From CAZSBB01 sp964605235 (lineage in GTDB: Bacteria > Planctomycetota > Phycisphaerae > Phycisphaerales > Phycisphaeraceae), in NCBI GenBank assembly GCA_964605235.1, contig CAZSBB010000001.1:62001-126000 (forward strand): DNA of 64,000 nucleotides, in the 5' to 3' direction. Both the position numbers and the translations under genes were made by a program. A model generated the notes under the pieces. That model ran no database searches. It was not told where the DNA came from and saw nothing but the letters and a program-made list of their open reading frames with translations. The stretch's first letter is position 1. Every line of letters starts with the position of its first letter. Shown here piece after piece: positions 17,956 through 26,372 of the stretch.

Positions 17956-19269
17956 TCAGGCCTCCGTCAAGTCCCGCACCAGCGCGAGCGCGGCACGATG
18001 GGCGGTGGACCATGCCCATTGGAAATTAAATCCGCCGATGCGTCCATCCACGTCCAGGATTTCACCCACCAGGTACAAGCCCGCACAGCAACGCGATTGC
18101 ATGGTGCGATGGTCCAGTTCACTCAGCGGTATGCCGCCGGCGGTCACCTCGGCGTGGTTCCAGCCCCGATCGCGCAGCACAGGCAGTTCCAACTCCGTCA
18201 GCGCATGCGCCAACCCCCGGCGCGCCTCACGCGGAAGCTGCGCCCCCGCCCCCGGAGCCGCCCCCGGAGTCGCCCCCGGCAGTTTCAGGTGCGCACACAG
18301 CGCCTGCGCCAGACGCTGGGGCAGCCGCTGACCGAGCACATTGAGCAAACTCGCCCGCCCCTGCCCGGCATCAATCAGCCATTTCTCCACGCCGGCGAAG
18401 TCGTCCTCCACCAGCGCCATCCGCAAAGCGAACGGCTGCCCGGCGGCGAGCGCGCCCAGACAGAAGCGGCTGGCGTCGAGCACCACCGGGCCACTGACGC
18501 CAAAGTGGGTCCACAGCATTTGCCCGCTGCGTTCGTCCACCCGCTTGCCGGATACGAAGCTGCGCAGCGTCACCGGCTGGCTCAGGCCGGCGAGCTGGGC
18601 GTGAAAGAAATCTGACGCCAGCACCAGCGGCGCCAGCGCGGGGTAGGTGGGCGTGACGGTATGTCCCAGTGCTTGCGCCAGGCTGTAACCCTGCCCATCC
18701 GAGCCGGTGCGCGGCAGCGATTTTCCGCCGGTCGCCAGCACCAGGCGACGACAGTGCAGTTCTCCCTGCGCGTGGCTGACGAGAAAGCCCGTGTCGTCCC
18801 GGCGCACCGACCGCACCCGGCAAGCCGTGGCGAGGGTGACGCCCAGTTCGCCGCAGCGGCGCAGCAGGGCGTTGAGCACGGTGTGGGCGTCGTCGGTGGT
18901 GGGAAAGAGCTTGCCGGTCGGTTCGCGTTTGAGCGTGACGCCCAGGCTCTGGAACCAGGCGCTGGCGGCGGCGACGTCGAATCCCGCCAGGACATGTTTG
19001 ATCAGGTGGCGTGGGCCGTGGTAATCGCGTTCGCTGACGACGGCATGGGTGACGTTGCAGCGGCCCCCGCCGGCGACGAGGATTTTCGCCCCCAGGCGCG
19101 GCGCGCCATCAAGCACCAGCACCCGGCGAGGCCCCAACTGCTCGGCGGCAAACACCGCCGTCGCCAGCCCCGCGGCGCCGCCGCCGACGATCGCCAGGTC
19201 AACTTGAGGGTCGGTGGTGGAAGGAGCATGCATCACGCGCTGCAGCATACCGCCGACGGGGTCAGTCAT
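17956..19269 (-). CDS. BaiN/HI0933-type FAD-dependent oxidoreductase
   Basis: A 437-residue protein. The N-terminal dinucleotide motif is DLAIVGGGAAGLATAVFAAE, followed by VLDGAPRLGAKILVAGGGRC, the RCN motif of the HI0933/BaiN/RdsA family. A later GGKSLPRTGSDGQGY and a C-terminal GGFNFQWAWSTAH complete the FAD fold. Physiological substrates are uncertain in most bacteria. Start 19269 overlaps the stop of the preceding gene by eight bases, suggesting translational coupling; ATG 19233 also fits. Confidence 0.92.
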   Translation of the reverse strand: MTDPVGGMLQRVMHAPSTTDPQVDLAIVGGGAAGLATAVFAAEQLGPRRVLVLDGAPRLGAKILVAGGGRCNVTHAVVSERDYHGPRHLIKHVLAGFDVAAASAWFQSLGVTLKREPTGKLFPTTDDAHTVLNALLRRCGELGVTLATACRVRSVRRDDTGFLVSHAQGELHCRRLVLATGGKSLPRTGSDGQGYSLAQALGHTVTPTYPALAPLVLASDFFHAQLAGLSQPVTLRSFVSGKRVDERSGQMLWTHFGVSGPVVLDASRFCLGALAAGQPFALRMALVEDDFAGVEKWLIDAGQGRASLLNVLGQRLPQRLAQALCAHLKLPGATPGAAPGAGAQLPREARRGLAHALTELELPVLRDRGWNHAEVTAGGIPLSELDHRTMQSRCCAGLYLVGEILDVDGRIGGFNFQWAWSTAHRAALALVRDLTEA

Positions 19270-19990
19270 CTGCCACCGCACGTCGGGCGGTCCAGGCGCC
19301 CGCCACGGCTTCGTTGCGAATGCCCAGTTGTTTTTCCAGCAGACGTTCGAGGTACAGCGCGCCTTCGTCATTGGGCAGTCGGCGCAGCAGGGACACATCC
19401 TGTCCCTGTTGGGTGCGGAAGCGCACTTCATAGCTGTAGCTGGTGCCGTTCTTGGTGTGATGCGTGCGTCGCTTGCAGTAGAGTTGGGCGATGTCGAGGG
19501 GATCGAGCTGGCAGTTGCCGCGCCAGGGCAGGGGTTCATGGCGGACGGTCAGGGCCTGGGCGTCGAGGGTGATGCGGGTGCGGTTAAACAGCAGCGCGAG
19601 GATGAAGTAGATCAAACCCAGGCCGACCGCCAGATGCAGCAGCGGGAAGAGGGCGAAGAAAATCGGGGCGTTGCCGGAGAGTGCTGCCCCGATGAAGGTG
19701 AACACGATGCCGTTCCAGAACAGGGCGAAGGGGATGAGGAACAGCACGATCCAGGAGAACCAGCGGCGCTGGATGGTCAGCGTGCGCCCGTCGTCGTGGA
19801 CGGTCCAGCCTTTGGGCGGTTGCAGGTTCAGGGGCTGGGGTTCGTCGGCGGTGGGGTCGGCCGGGTCTGCGGGGGTCGTTGAGGTGCGAACCGTACACCC
19901 GCAGTAGTCACAGGTGGACCACCGCTGGGCATCAGGTGGGGGCAGCGCACTACCGCATTGGGGACACATCAGGCTGCGGGCGGGTTCCAT
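19262..19990 (-). CDS. zinc-ribbon membrane protein of unknown function
   Basis: A 242-residue protein with an N-terminal zinc ribbon (CPQCGSALPPPDAQRWSTCDYCGC, four Cys in two CxxC pairs), a Pro/Asp-rich linker, two adjacent transmembrane helices (about residues 78-130) and a C-terminal beta domain with LPWRGNCQLDPLDI and a charged tail. This resembles the common PH-like plus zinc-ribbon membrane proteins of unknown function. GGAGG sits just before ATG 19990. It is the first gene of an operon with the flavoprotein and heparinase genes. Confidence 0.72.
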   Translation of the reverse strand: MEPARSLMCPQCGSALPPPDAQRWSTCDYCGCTVRTSTTPADPADPTADEPQPLNLQPPKGWTVHDDGRTLTIQRRWFSWIVLFLIPFALFWNGIVFTFIGAALSGNAPIFFALFPLLHLAVGLGLIYFILALLFNRTRITLDAQALTVRHEPLPWRGNCQLDPLDIAQLYCKRRTHHTKNGTSYSYEVRFRTQQGQDVSLLRRLPNDEGALYLERLLEKQLGIRNEAVAGAWTARRAVADD

Positions 19991-20252
19991 GGGACCTCCG
20001 TCTTGGGTCACTGAGCTTCGCCACATTTCCGCGTGACATCCGGCTGGGGGGTTGACCCACCCCCGGTGTTAGCAGTAGGTTATGCGCAATTCAAGCGTTC
20101 CGGAAGTCGCGGAGCAATCCTGTCTTGCCCAGCACGCGCCCGGTGAAGTATGAACTGCGTTTGGTCGGCTCCGGACGACGGGGTCGATTTATGCCCACGG
20201 GGGCGATGTCTTTCACGTACCGTCTTGCGTTCATCCGCCGCCAGGATCGCCC

Positions 20253-20738
20253 ATGAAAGTCGGCGTCATCAGCGACACGCACGACCGTCTGCCCACCTTT
20301 CGCCGGGCATTGGCGTTGTTCAAGCGGCTGCGCGTGGAAGCCATTTTCCACGCCGGGGATTTTGTCGCCCCCTTTGCCGCCAAGCTCATGGCGCCCGAGG
20401 TGCTGTCCATCCCGCTGCATGTGGTGTACGGCAACAACGACGGCGAACGCAAGGGCCTCAAAGCGGTGCTGCCCAACCTCATCGACGGTCCCGCGAAAAT
20501 CAAGCTTGCCGACCGGGTCATCGTGATGCATCACTTCTTCGACTGGCTCAAACCCAGCGACTACGCCGACGCGGATGTCATCATCACCGGGCACACCCAT
20601 CAGGTGGTCAACGAAACCCGCGCGGGCAAGCTCTTCCTCAACCCCGGCGAATGCTGCGGCTGGGTCACTGATCGCTGCACGGTGGCGCTGCTGGACCTGG
20701 CGACCCTCACCGCTGAGATCGTGGAAGTTCACGAGTAA
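20253..20738 (+). CDS. YfcE/MJ0936-type metallophosphodiesterase
   Basis: A 161-residue protein with all the metal-site motifs of the family in order: ISDTHDR, HAGDFV, GNNDGER, and GHTHQ. Members hydrolyse phosphodiesters, with Mn2+ in the site; the natural substrate is not known. ATG at 20253 fits the usual N-terminus MKVGVISDTH. Confidence 0.95.
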   Translation: MKVGVISDTHDRLPTFRRALALFKRLRVEAIFHAGDFVAPFAAKLMAPEVLSIPLHVVYGNNDGERKGLKAVLPNLIDGPAKIKLADRVIVMHHFFDWLKPSDYADADVIITGHTHQVVNETRAGKLFLNPGECCGWVTDRCTVALLDLATLTAEIVEVHE

Positions 20739-20743
20739 GCAAC

Positions 20744-20887
20744 GATCTCAAATGAACAGCAACCACAGAGCCACAGAGATCACCGAGCCATACGCACAGA
20801 GCATGCAGGAATATCCAGAGGCTCAGTCAGCTTCTCAGGCTTGCTCTCTGTGTCCTCTGTGCCTCGGTGGCAAGTCTTGAGATCATT
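20744..20887. repeat. inverted repeat family B (CACAGAG type)
   Basis: Two arms of about 45 bases, one after the yfcE-like stop and one before the LDH2 stop, are imperfect inverse copies. They contain AACCACAGAGCCACAGAG and CTCTGTGTCCTCTGTGCC plus the outer word GATCTCAA/TTGAGATC. It lies exactly between convergent genes. A second, better conserved copy is at 49712-49794. Confidence 0.75.
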
Positions 20888-20909
20888 TATATGCCGCCGG
20901 CTGGCGGTC

Positions 20910-21950
20910 TTACCACGGACAGGCGACGCCCGCCTGCTGCGCCAGTTCCGTCAGCTTCTGTTGCATCGCCGCCGGGACTTCCACGCCGGTTTTTTCCGCC
21001 GCGCGCAGGCTCGCCAGCGCCCGTTGGCCGGGCAAGCGGATGGCGTCAAAACCGGGCCGCAACCGGCTGGTGTGCAGGTGCGGGATCAGCCGCTTCATCT
21101 CCTGCAGATAAGCCCCGCGCCCGGCGAAATGCTGGGGGTCCAGCACCAGCAGCGCCACCGTCTGTCGCTGCGGCGCCGTGGGATCATTGGTGCGCCCGCC
21201 CGCCAGCGCGGTGAGCGCTTCGCACCAGAGCGAAAACGCAAAGCCCTTGTAGCCGTCGTGATCGCCGCCGAGCAGCGCGATGCTGCCGCCCTGCTGCATC
21301 ACGCCCGGGTCCGTGCTGGGCATCCCATCGGGGCCGACGAACGCCGGGTAATCCGCCTGCTTCCGCTGGGCGAGCAACTGGTTGACCTTGCCCATCGCCA
21401 TGGTGGAGGTCGAAAAATCCGCCAGCACCACGTCGTCCGCGCCTTCGCCCACCGGAAACGCCAGGGCGATCGGATTCGTGCTCAAACGCGGCTCGATTCC
21501 GCCGAACGGCGCGCTGTCCTGGCAACGACAATTCTGCGCCCAGAGCTGCGCCATGAGTCCATGGCGCGCCAGCGGCAACAGGTAAGGCCCCAGCGCCCCG
21601 ATCCAGTGCGTGTTGGCGACCACGGCAAACGAACTGCCCAGTTCGCGCGCCTGCCAACCCGCCTGCTCGACCGCGCGGTGCAGCGCCCATTGCCCCATCA
21701 CGCCCTGGCCATCGTAGAACAGGTTGCCCGGGGCGCGCGGGGCGCTGCGGACCTCGCGCTGCGGGTCCACCGGGTCCGGGATCAAACCCGCCAGCGATAC
21801 CCACTGCGCCAGCCCGTGGGTCTGCGAACCCATGGCCGCCGCCGTGACGGCGTAATCCGCCACCACGGCCGCCCGGTCCTCCGGCACGCGCCAGGCTTGC
21901 AGCAGGGAAGCGCCAAATTCACGCAGGTTCGCGAGGGAATGAAGTGACAT
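20910..21950 (-). CDS. Ldh2/MDH2-type NAD(P)-dependent dehydrogenase
   Basis: A 346-residue protein of the malate/ureidoglycolate/lactate dehydrogenase family that does not share the Rossmann fold. The conserved catalytic His lies in GSQTHGLAQW, the second signature is VANTHWIGALGPYLLPLA, and a glycine-rich stretch GGDHDGYKGFAFS is the cofactor region. Substrate not predictable. ATG at 21950. Convergent with the YfcE gene, divergent to the SRPBCC gene. Confidence 0.88.
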   Translation of the reverse strand: MSLHSLANLREFGASLLQAWRVPEDRAAVVADYAVTAAAMGSQTHGLAQWVSLAGLIPDPVDPQREVRSAPRAPGNLFYDGQGVMGQWALHRAVEQAGWQARELGSSFAVVANTHWIGALGPYLLPLARHGLMAQLWAQNCRCQDSAPFGGIEPRLSTNPIALAFPVGEGADDVVLADFSTSTMAMGKVNQLLAQRKQADYPAFVGPDGMPSTDPGVMQQGGSIALLGGDHDGYKGFAFSLWCEALTALAGGRTNDPTAPQRQTVALLVLDPQHFAGRGAYLQEMKRLIPHLHTSRLRPGFDAIRLPGQRALASLRAAEKTGVEVPAAMQQKLTELAQQAGVACPW

Positions 21951-22032
21951 CACTGCAGTGTAACAACCCCGTCGGGTCTGATGAACCGATACTTGACGAC
22001 CGGCTTCAACCGCGGGCCTAACATATCCCGCC

Positions 22033-22509
22033 ATGCCGCTGCGGGAATATCAACTGGAATGCGAACTCCTCCTGCCGGGTACGCCCGCGCAGGTGTTTCC
22101 CTTTTTCGCCGACGCTTTCAATCTGCAGCAGATCACCCCGCCCTGGTTGCATTTTCAGGTGTTGACGCCCGCGCCGATCGCCATGGCGCCCGGCACGCTG
22201 ATCGACTACCGCCTGAAGCTGCACGGACTGCCGCTGCGCTGGCGCACACGCATCAGCGTCTGGGAGCCGCCCTTCCGTTTCATCGATGAGCAAATCCGCG
22301 GCCCATATCGCCGGTGGATCCACGAACACACCTTCGAACCGGTAGGCACGCAAACCCGCTGCCGGGATCGCGTGAGCTATGCGGTCCCGGGTGGTGCGCT
22401 GGTGCATCGGCTGTTCGTCCAGCGCGACGTGCAGCGGATTTTCGACTACCGCCAGCAGCGCTTGCGGGAGCTGTTTGCCGCCTCCGCGCCGGCGTCACAG
22501 ACCAGCTGA
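22033..22509 (+). CDS. SRPBCC-family ligand-binding protein
   Basis: A 158-residue protein with the helix-grip layout of START/CoxG/cell-division-inhibitor-like SRPBCC proteins: LPGTPAQVFPFFADAFNLQQ at the N-terminus, followed by beta-strands (RWRTRISVWEPPFRFIDEQ) and a final amphipathic helix (IFDYRQQRLRELF). The cavity can hold a lipid or aromatic ligand. Function not predictable. It is 82 bases from the LDH2 gene on the other strand, sharing a divergent promoter region, and ends 5 bases before the opposite-strand ric gene ends. Confidence 0.82.
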   Translation: MPLREYQLECELLLPGTPAQVFPFFADAFNLQQITPPWLHFQVLTPAPIAMAPGTLIDYRLKLHGLPLRWRTRISVWEPPFRFIDEQIRGPYRRWIHEHTFEPVGTQTRCRDRVSYAVPGGALVHRLFVQRDVQRIFDYRQQRLRELFAASAPASQTS

Positions 22510-22514
22510 AGTCT

Positions 22515-23252
22515 TCACGCCGGCAGCCGCGCCAGTGCTGTCTCCAGCGCCAGCGCCTGTGGGAAGAGAAGGTTGTTTTCCTTGTGGACATGCTGATGCA
22601 GGTCGGCTTCCAGACGCGCCAGACCATCGAGCATGGCGCGATAGGTATTGCAGGCCCAGGCGGGCGGCGCGTACCCGTCCGTGGCGTCATGCATGGTTTC
22701 CAACGCCTGGCCGGCGTGATCATGCTCCAGTTCCATGCGGGCGATCGGATTGGCGATCGAGCCACAGTGATGATGAAGCGCGGCAACGGCGGGAGCTTCC
22801 AGGGCGCGGATCAGCGGGAACAGAATCTGCTCCTCTTTGACCAGGTGCGACAGCAGCTCATCGCGCAACGCCACAAAGGCCTCGCGCAGCTCCGTCAGCC
22901 GCGGCTCCCGCGCCCCGTGCACCCGCGCCACCTTTTCCGTCATCACATCCAGCCGCGGCAATTCCTCGCGCAGATAGACATGGTGAGTCTGCTCAATGTG
23001 GTCCGCCAGGGCGCTTAAGCTCAACGCCCGCACATCGGGAACGGCGGCGTCAGCGGCGGCGTCACGCGCATCCAGTTCCTGCAACTGGGTGATGATCTGC
23101 GCCGGTTCGACCTGCCGGCGGGCGCAGGCTTCCGCCAGCGACAGTTTCCCGCCGCAGCAGTAATCAATGCGCCAGGCTTCGAACACCCGAGCGCGGTTGG
23201 GGGCGGCTTTGACCAGTTCGCCCACCGTGGATTCGATCAGGATCGTGGACAT
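22515..23252 (-). CDS. ric: RIC/ScdA-type di-iron Fe-S cluster repair protein
   Basis: A 245-residue protein. The N-terminal ScdA_N domain shows DYCCGGKLSLAEACARR with the CCGG pair, and a hemerythrin-like domain follows with His and Glu in HIEQTHHVYLREEL, LVKEEQILFPLI, MELEHDHAGQ and HQHVHKENNLLFP. These proteins repair Fe-S clusters damaged by nitric oxide or oxidants. ATG at 23252 chosen. It lies 68 bases after the qNor gene on the same strand, a standard NO-defence pairing. Confidence 0.96.
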   Translation of the reverse strand: MSTILIESTVGELVKAAPNRARVFEAWRIDYCCGGKLSLAEACARRQVEPAQIITQLQELDARDAAADAAVPDVRALSLSALADHIEQTHHVYLREELPRLDVMTEKVARVHGAREPRLTELREAFVALRDELLSHLVKEEQILFPLIRALEAPAVAALHHHCGSIANPIARMELEHDHAGQALETMHDATDGYAPPAWACNTYRAMLDGLARLEADLHQHVHKENNLLFPQALALETALARLPA

Positions 23253-23320
23253 ACAACAACTCCTCAGCAACAGGCGGGATGACGGGAAACCATGAGCCGC
23301 GTGCCCGGCTCGGACGACAT

Positions 23321-25702
23321 TCATGCAGACGTCGAGGAAACGGGCTGGCTCGTGCGGGAGTACTCGGCGGGGGTCGCATCGGTGCAGAAACCCCAATGCA
23401 GGCCCGCGATGAAGTAGCCCAGCGCCATGATGCCCACGGCAAAGAGCGTGTCACCGATGACGCGCAGCCAGCGCAAGGTGTCCATGAGCTCGGTCTGCAG
23501 GAACGCCGCCGAGCGGGCGTACCACAGGCCGTGTTCGACGGACGCCACCGTCTGGAGCAGGCCCACCGGGAGAATGCTGATGAGGACCATCAGCGCCAGC
23601 CCGACGTTGATGCACCAGAAGGCGAATTTGAGCGACCCGGTTTTCCAGCCGGTGTGGCCGGTCAAGCCTTTGAGGCAGAAGAGCATCAACCCGATGCCGA
23701 GCATGCCGTAGACGCCGAACAGCGCGGTGTGCCCATGGACGGGCGTGGTGTTCAGACCCTGCATGTAGTACAGGGCGATGGGCGGATTGATCAGGAAGCC
23801 GAACAAACCCGCGCCGACCAGATTCCAGAACGCCACCGCGACGAAGAAATAGATCGGCCAGCGATAGGCCGCCACCCACGGCCGACTGCGGGTCAGGGAC
23901 AGATTCTCATACGCTTCAAACCCGATCAGCACCAGCGGCACCACTTCCAATGCACTGAAAGAAGCGCCCAGCGCCAGCACCGCGGTGGGCGTGCCGGTGA
24001 AGTAGAGATGATGGAACGTGCCGATGATGCCGCCAAACAGGAAGATGGTGCAACTGAACAGCACTGCCGAGGTCGCCATGGCGGTGCGCAGCAGTCCCAT
24101 GCGGGTGAACAGGAAGGCAATGACCACCGTGGCGAAGACCTCAAAAAAGCCTTCCACCCACAGGTGCACCACCCACCAGCGCCAATACTCGATGATGGCA
24201 TAGTGGCTGCGCTGGCCGTACATCAAACCCGCGCCGTAGAAGCCGGCGATCGCCAGGGAACTGATGAGAAACAACGCCAGCAGATGCTTGTGCTCGCCCG
24301 GCTGCCGAAAGGCCGGCCACATCGCCCGGCTCATCAAACCCAGCCATAAAAACAGCCCCACCAGCAGAAACCATTGCCAGAACCGCCCCAGGTCCACGTA
24401 CTCCAGTCCCTGATGGCCAAACCAATAGCTGGTGGTTAAGTCCATCTGCTGCCGCGTGGAATACCAGGTTCCAAACAGGGTGCCCAGGACGATCACCAGC
24501 AACGCGACGAACAGGAAGTTGACCCCCGCGCGCTGGAACTTCGGCTCGTAGCCGGACACTGCCGGCGCCATGAACAGCCCGGTCGCCAACCACGCGGTGG
24601 CGATCCAGAAAATGCCCAGTTGCGTGTGCCAGGTGCGCGTGACCGAGTACGGCAAAATTTCCGCCAGCGGCAACCCATAAAACCCTTCGCCCTCCACGCC
24701 GTAGTGCGCGGTGACCGCCCCCAGGCCAACCTGCAGAACAATCAGGGCTGCCACCACCCAGAAGTATTTGCGAGTGGCGCGCATGGATGGCGTCGGCTGC
24801 AGCGCCAGCAAAGGATCGTGCGCGGGCAGGTGGTCCTGCTCTTCGCCCGACTGCTTCAGCGTCGCGTGAAACCACGCCAGCGCGCCCACGCCCGCCAGCA
24901 GGAACACGAAGCTCAACACCGACCAGATGACGATCGAACCGCCGGGCCGATTGCCGATGAGCGGCTCCGAGGGCCAGTTGTTGGTGTAGGTCACGCGGGC
25001 ATCCGCCAGCGCCGCATCCGTCGAAGCATTTGTAGCAACAACGGGACGCTCGGTGCCGCACGCCCAGGCCGCCCAGAAAAAGAACGCGTTCATCGCCCGC
25101 TGCCGCTGTGGATCGCGCAGGGTGCGGGCGGGGATGGCGTAAGCGTCACGCAGCTCCGGCGGCGTCCTGCCCCCATCGGCGAGAAACAGCAAGTCGTCGT
25201 CAAACGTCTGTGCGTCGCCAAACAACGCCGCGTAATACCGCCCCAGCGCGTCAATGCCAGCCGCACGATCCGCGGACACCGTCAGGACGTCGGCCTGGGG
25301 GTCATACCGATTGGTGCGGTACTCCGCCCGCAAACGCGCCTCGACCTCCGCGCGGGCGACCGCATCCAAAGCCGCGAACGGCTGACCATAATCACGTTGC
25401 GACCAGCGCTCGGCGACGTACAGAATCTCCCGGTGCAGCCAGTCCGCTGACCAGTCGGGCGCCACGTAGGCCCCGTGTCCCCACACGCTGCCGACCTGTT
25501 GCCCACCGATGGATTGCCACACCGCCTGGCCGGTGAGCATGTCCTCCCCGGTCATCAGCACCGTGCCGTCGGCCGCGCACACCTGTCCGGGATAGGGCGG
25601 CGCCTGCCGATATATCTCCGAGCCGTAGTACCCCAGCACCGCGAACGAACCCAGCACCACCACCGCGAATGCCACCCAGTGTTTCACGTAAGACCGCTTC
25701 AT
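23321..25702 (-). CDS. norZ: quinol-dependent nitric oxide reductase (qNor)
   Basis: A 793-residue heme-copper-family protein. The extended N-terminus (GHGAYVAPDWSADWLHRE, with a quinol-oxidase-type extracytoplasmic region of about 200 residues) marks the single-subunit qNor type. Histidine ligands appear in RTWHTQLGIFW, WVVHLWVEGFFEVFATV, TFHHLYFTG and VHGHTALFGVYG, in the expected order for heme b, heme b3 and FeB. It reduces NO to N2O with electrons from quinol in the inner membrane. First gene of a transcript with ric, controlled by the divergent Rrf2 gene. Confidence 0.96.
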   Translation of the reverse strand: MKRSYVKHWVAFAVVVLGSFAVLGYYGSEIYRQAPPYPGQVCAADGTVLMTGEDMLTGQAVWQSIGGQQVGSVWGHGAYVAPDWSADWLHREILYVAERWSQRDYGQPFAALDAVARAEVEARLRAEYRTNRYDPQADVLTVSADRAAGIDALGRYYAALFGDAQTFDDDLLFLADGGRTPPELRDAYAIPARTLRDPQRQRAMNAFFFWAAWACGTERPVVATNASTDAALADARVTYTNNWPSEPLIGNRPGGSIVIWSVLSFVFLLAGVGALAWFHATLKQSGEEQDHLPAHDPLLALQPTPSMRATRKYFWVVAALIVLQVGLGAVTAHYGVEGEGFYGLPLAEILPYSVTRTWHTQLGIFWIATAWLATGLFMAPAVSGYEPKFQRAGVNFLFVALLVIVLGTLFGTWYSTRQQMDLTTSYWFGHQGLEYVDLGRFWQWFLLVGLFLWLGLMSRAMWPAFRQPGEHKHLLALFLISSLAIAGFYGAGLMYGQRSHYAIIEYWRWWVVHLWVEGFFEVFATVVIAFLFTRMGLLRTAMATSAVLFSCTIFLFGGIIGTFHHLYFTGTPTAVLALGASFSALEVVPLVLIGFEAYENLSLTRSRPWVAAYRWPIYFFVAVAFWNLVGAGLFGFLINPPIALYYMQGLNTTPVHGHTALFGVYGMLGIGLMLFCLKGLTGHTGWKTGSLKFAFWCINVGLALMVLISILPVGLLQTVASVEHGLWYARSAAFLQTELMDTLRWLRVIGDTLFAVGIMALGYFIAGLHWGFCTDATPAEYSRTSQPVSSTSA

Positions 25703-25752
25703 CCGCCAGCTCCTGTACGCCTTGAACCTGCGCCAGCCTTATTTAACGCTTT

Positions 25753-25776
25753 AAGGCTTTAATAAATTATTGACTT
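25753..25776. promoter_or_regulatory. Rrf2-type operator in the qNor/Rrf2 divergent region
   Basis: A 24-base imperfect palindrome, with outer AAG/CTT, an inner C-X2-TAAT matched by ATTA-X2-G, eight of twelve base pairs matching. It lies about 50 bases upstream of both divergent genes in an AT-rich pocket. Length and AAG...CTT ends resemble NsrR sites. A TTGACT at 25770-25775, with TACGCT 16 bases on, may be the promoter of the regulator gene, so binding would overlap its -35. Confidence 0.55.
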
Positions 25777-25826
25777 CTTTTAACGGCCGGATACGCTGTT
25801 GTCAATCACCTGTTGCGGAATCCACC

Positions 25827-26303
25827 ATGAAATTGCTATCTGATGCCGCCGAGTATGGACTGCGGGCGGTGGTCTGGTTGGCCCAGCGCAGAGGACAGGC
25901 GCAAAAGGTGCGGGAGATCGCCACCGGCACGCGCTCGGCCCCGGGTTATCTGGTGAAAGTGCTGCAGAACCTCGCCAAAGCGGGCATCCTCGAAGGCCGA
26001 CGCGGCAGCCTGGGCGGCTTCACCCTGCAACGCGACCCGGCGCAGCTCACCGTGCTGGATGTGCTCAACGCCGTCGATCCCCTCGAACGCATCCACACCT
26101 GCCCGCTGGGTTTGCCCAGCCACGGCCGCGAGCTATGCCCGATGCATCGGCGAATTGATGAAGCCATGGCCGCCATCGAGGCGAGCTTTCGGGCCTCCAC
26201 CATCGACGATCTGCTCAAGGAACCCGCCAAATCCCGGCCGCTGTGTGACACGCCGGTGGCGCTGACCCGTTCAGCTCGGCCGCGCCAGACCATCAGGTCA
26301 TAA
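25827..26303 (+). CDS. Rrf2-family NO-responsive transcriptional regulator
   Basis: A 158-residue protein with a winged helix (DAAEYGLRAVVWLAQ, GYLVKVLQNLAKAGILEGRRG) and a cluster-ligand region CPLGLPSHGRELCPMH. Compared with the three-Cys NsrR/IscR layout (C-X5-C-X5-C), the middle Cys is absent and only two Cys remain, 12 residues apart, with nearby His as possible ligands. Its position beside qNor and Ric points to control by NO. ATG 25827 agrees with the family start MKLLSDAAEYGLR. Confidence 0.92.
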   Translation: MKLLSDAAEYGLRAVVWLAQRRGQAQKVREIATGTRSAPGYLVKVLQNLAKAGILEGRRGSLGGFTLQRDPAQLTVLDVLNAVDPLERIHTCPLGLPSHGRELCPMHRRIDEAMAAIEASFRASTIDDLLKEPAKSRPLCDTPVALTRSARPRQTIRS

Positions 26304-26372
26304 CGACCGCCATGGGCATTACGCACGTCACCGCAGGATCACCGGTGAGGGCCAGCTGCGGCCCCGGCCGGC

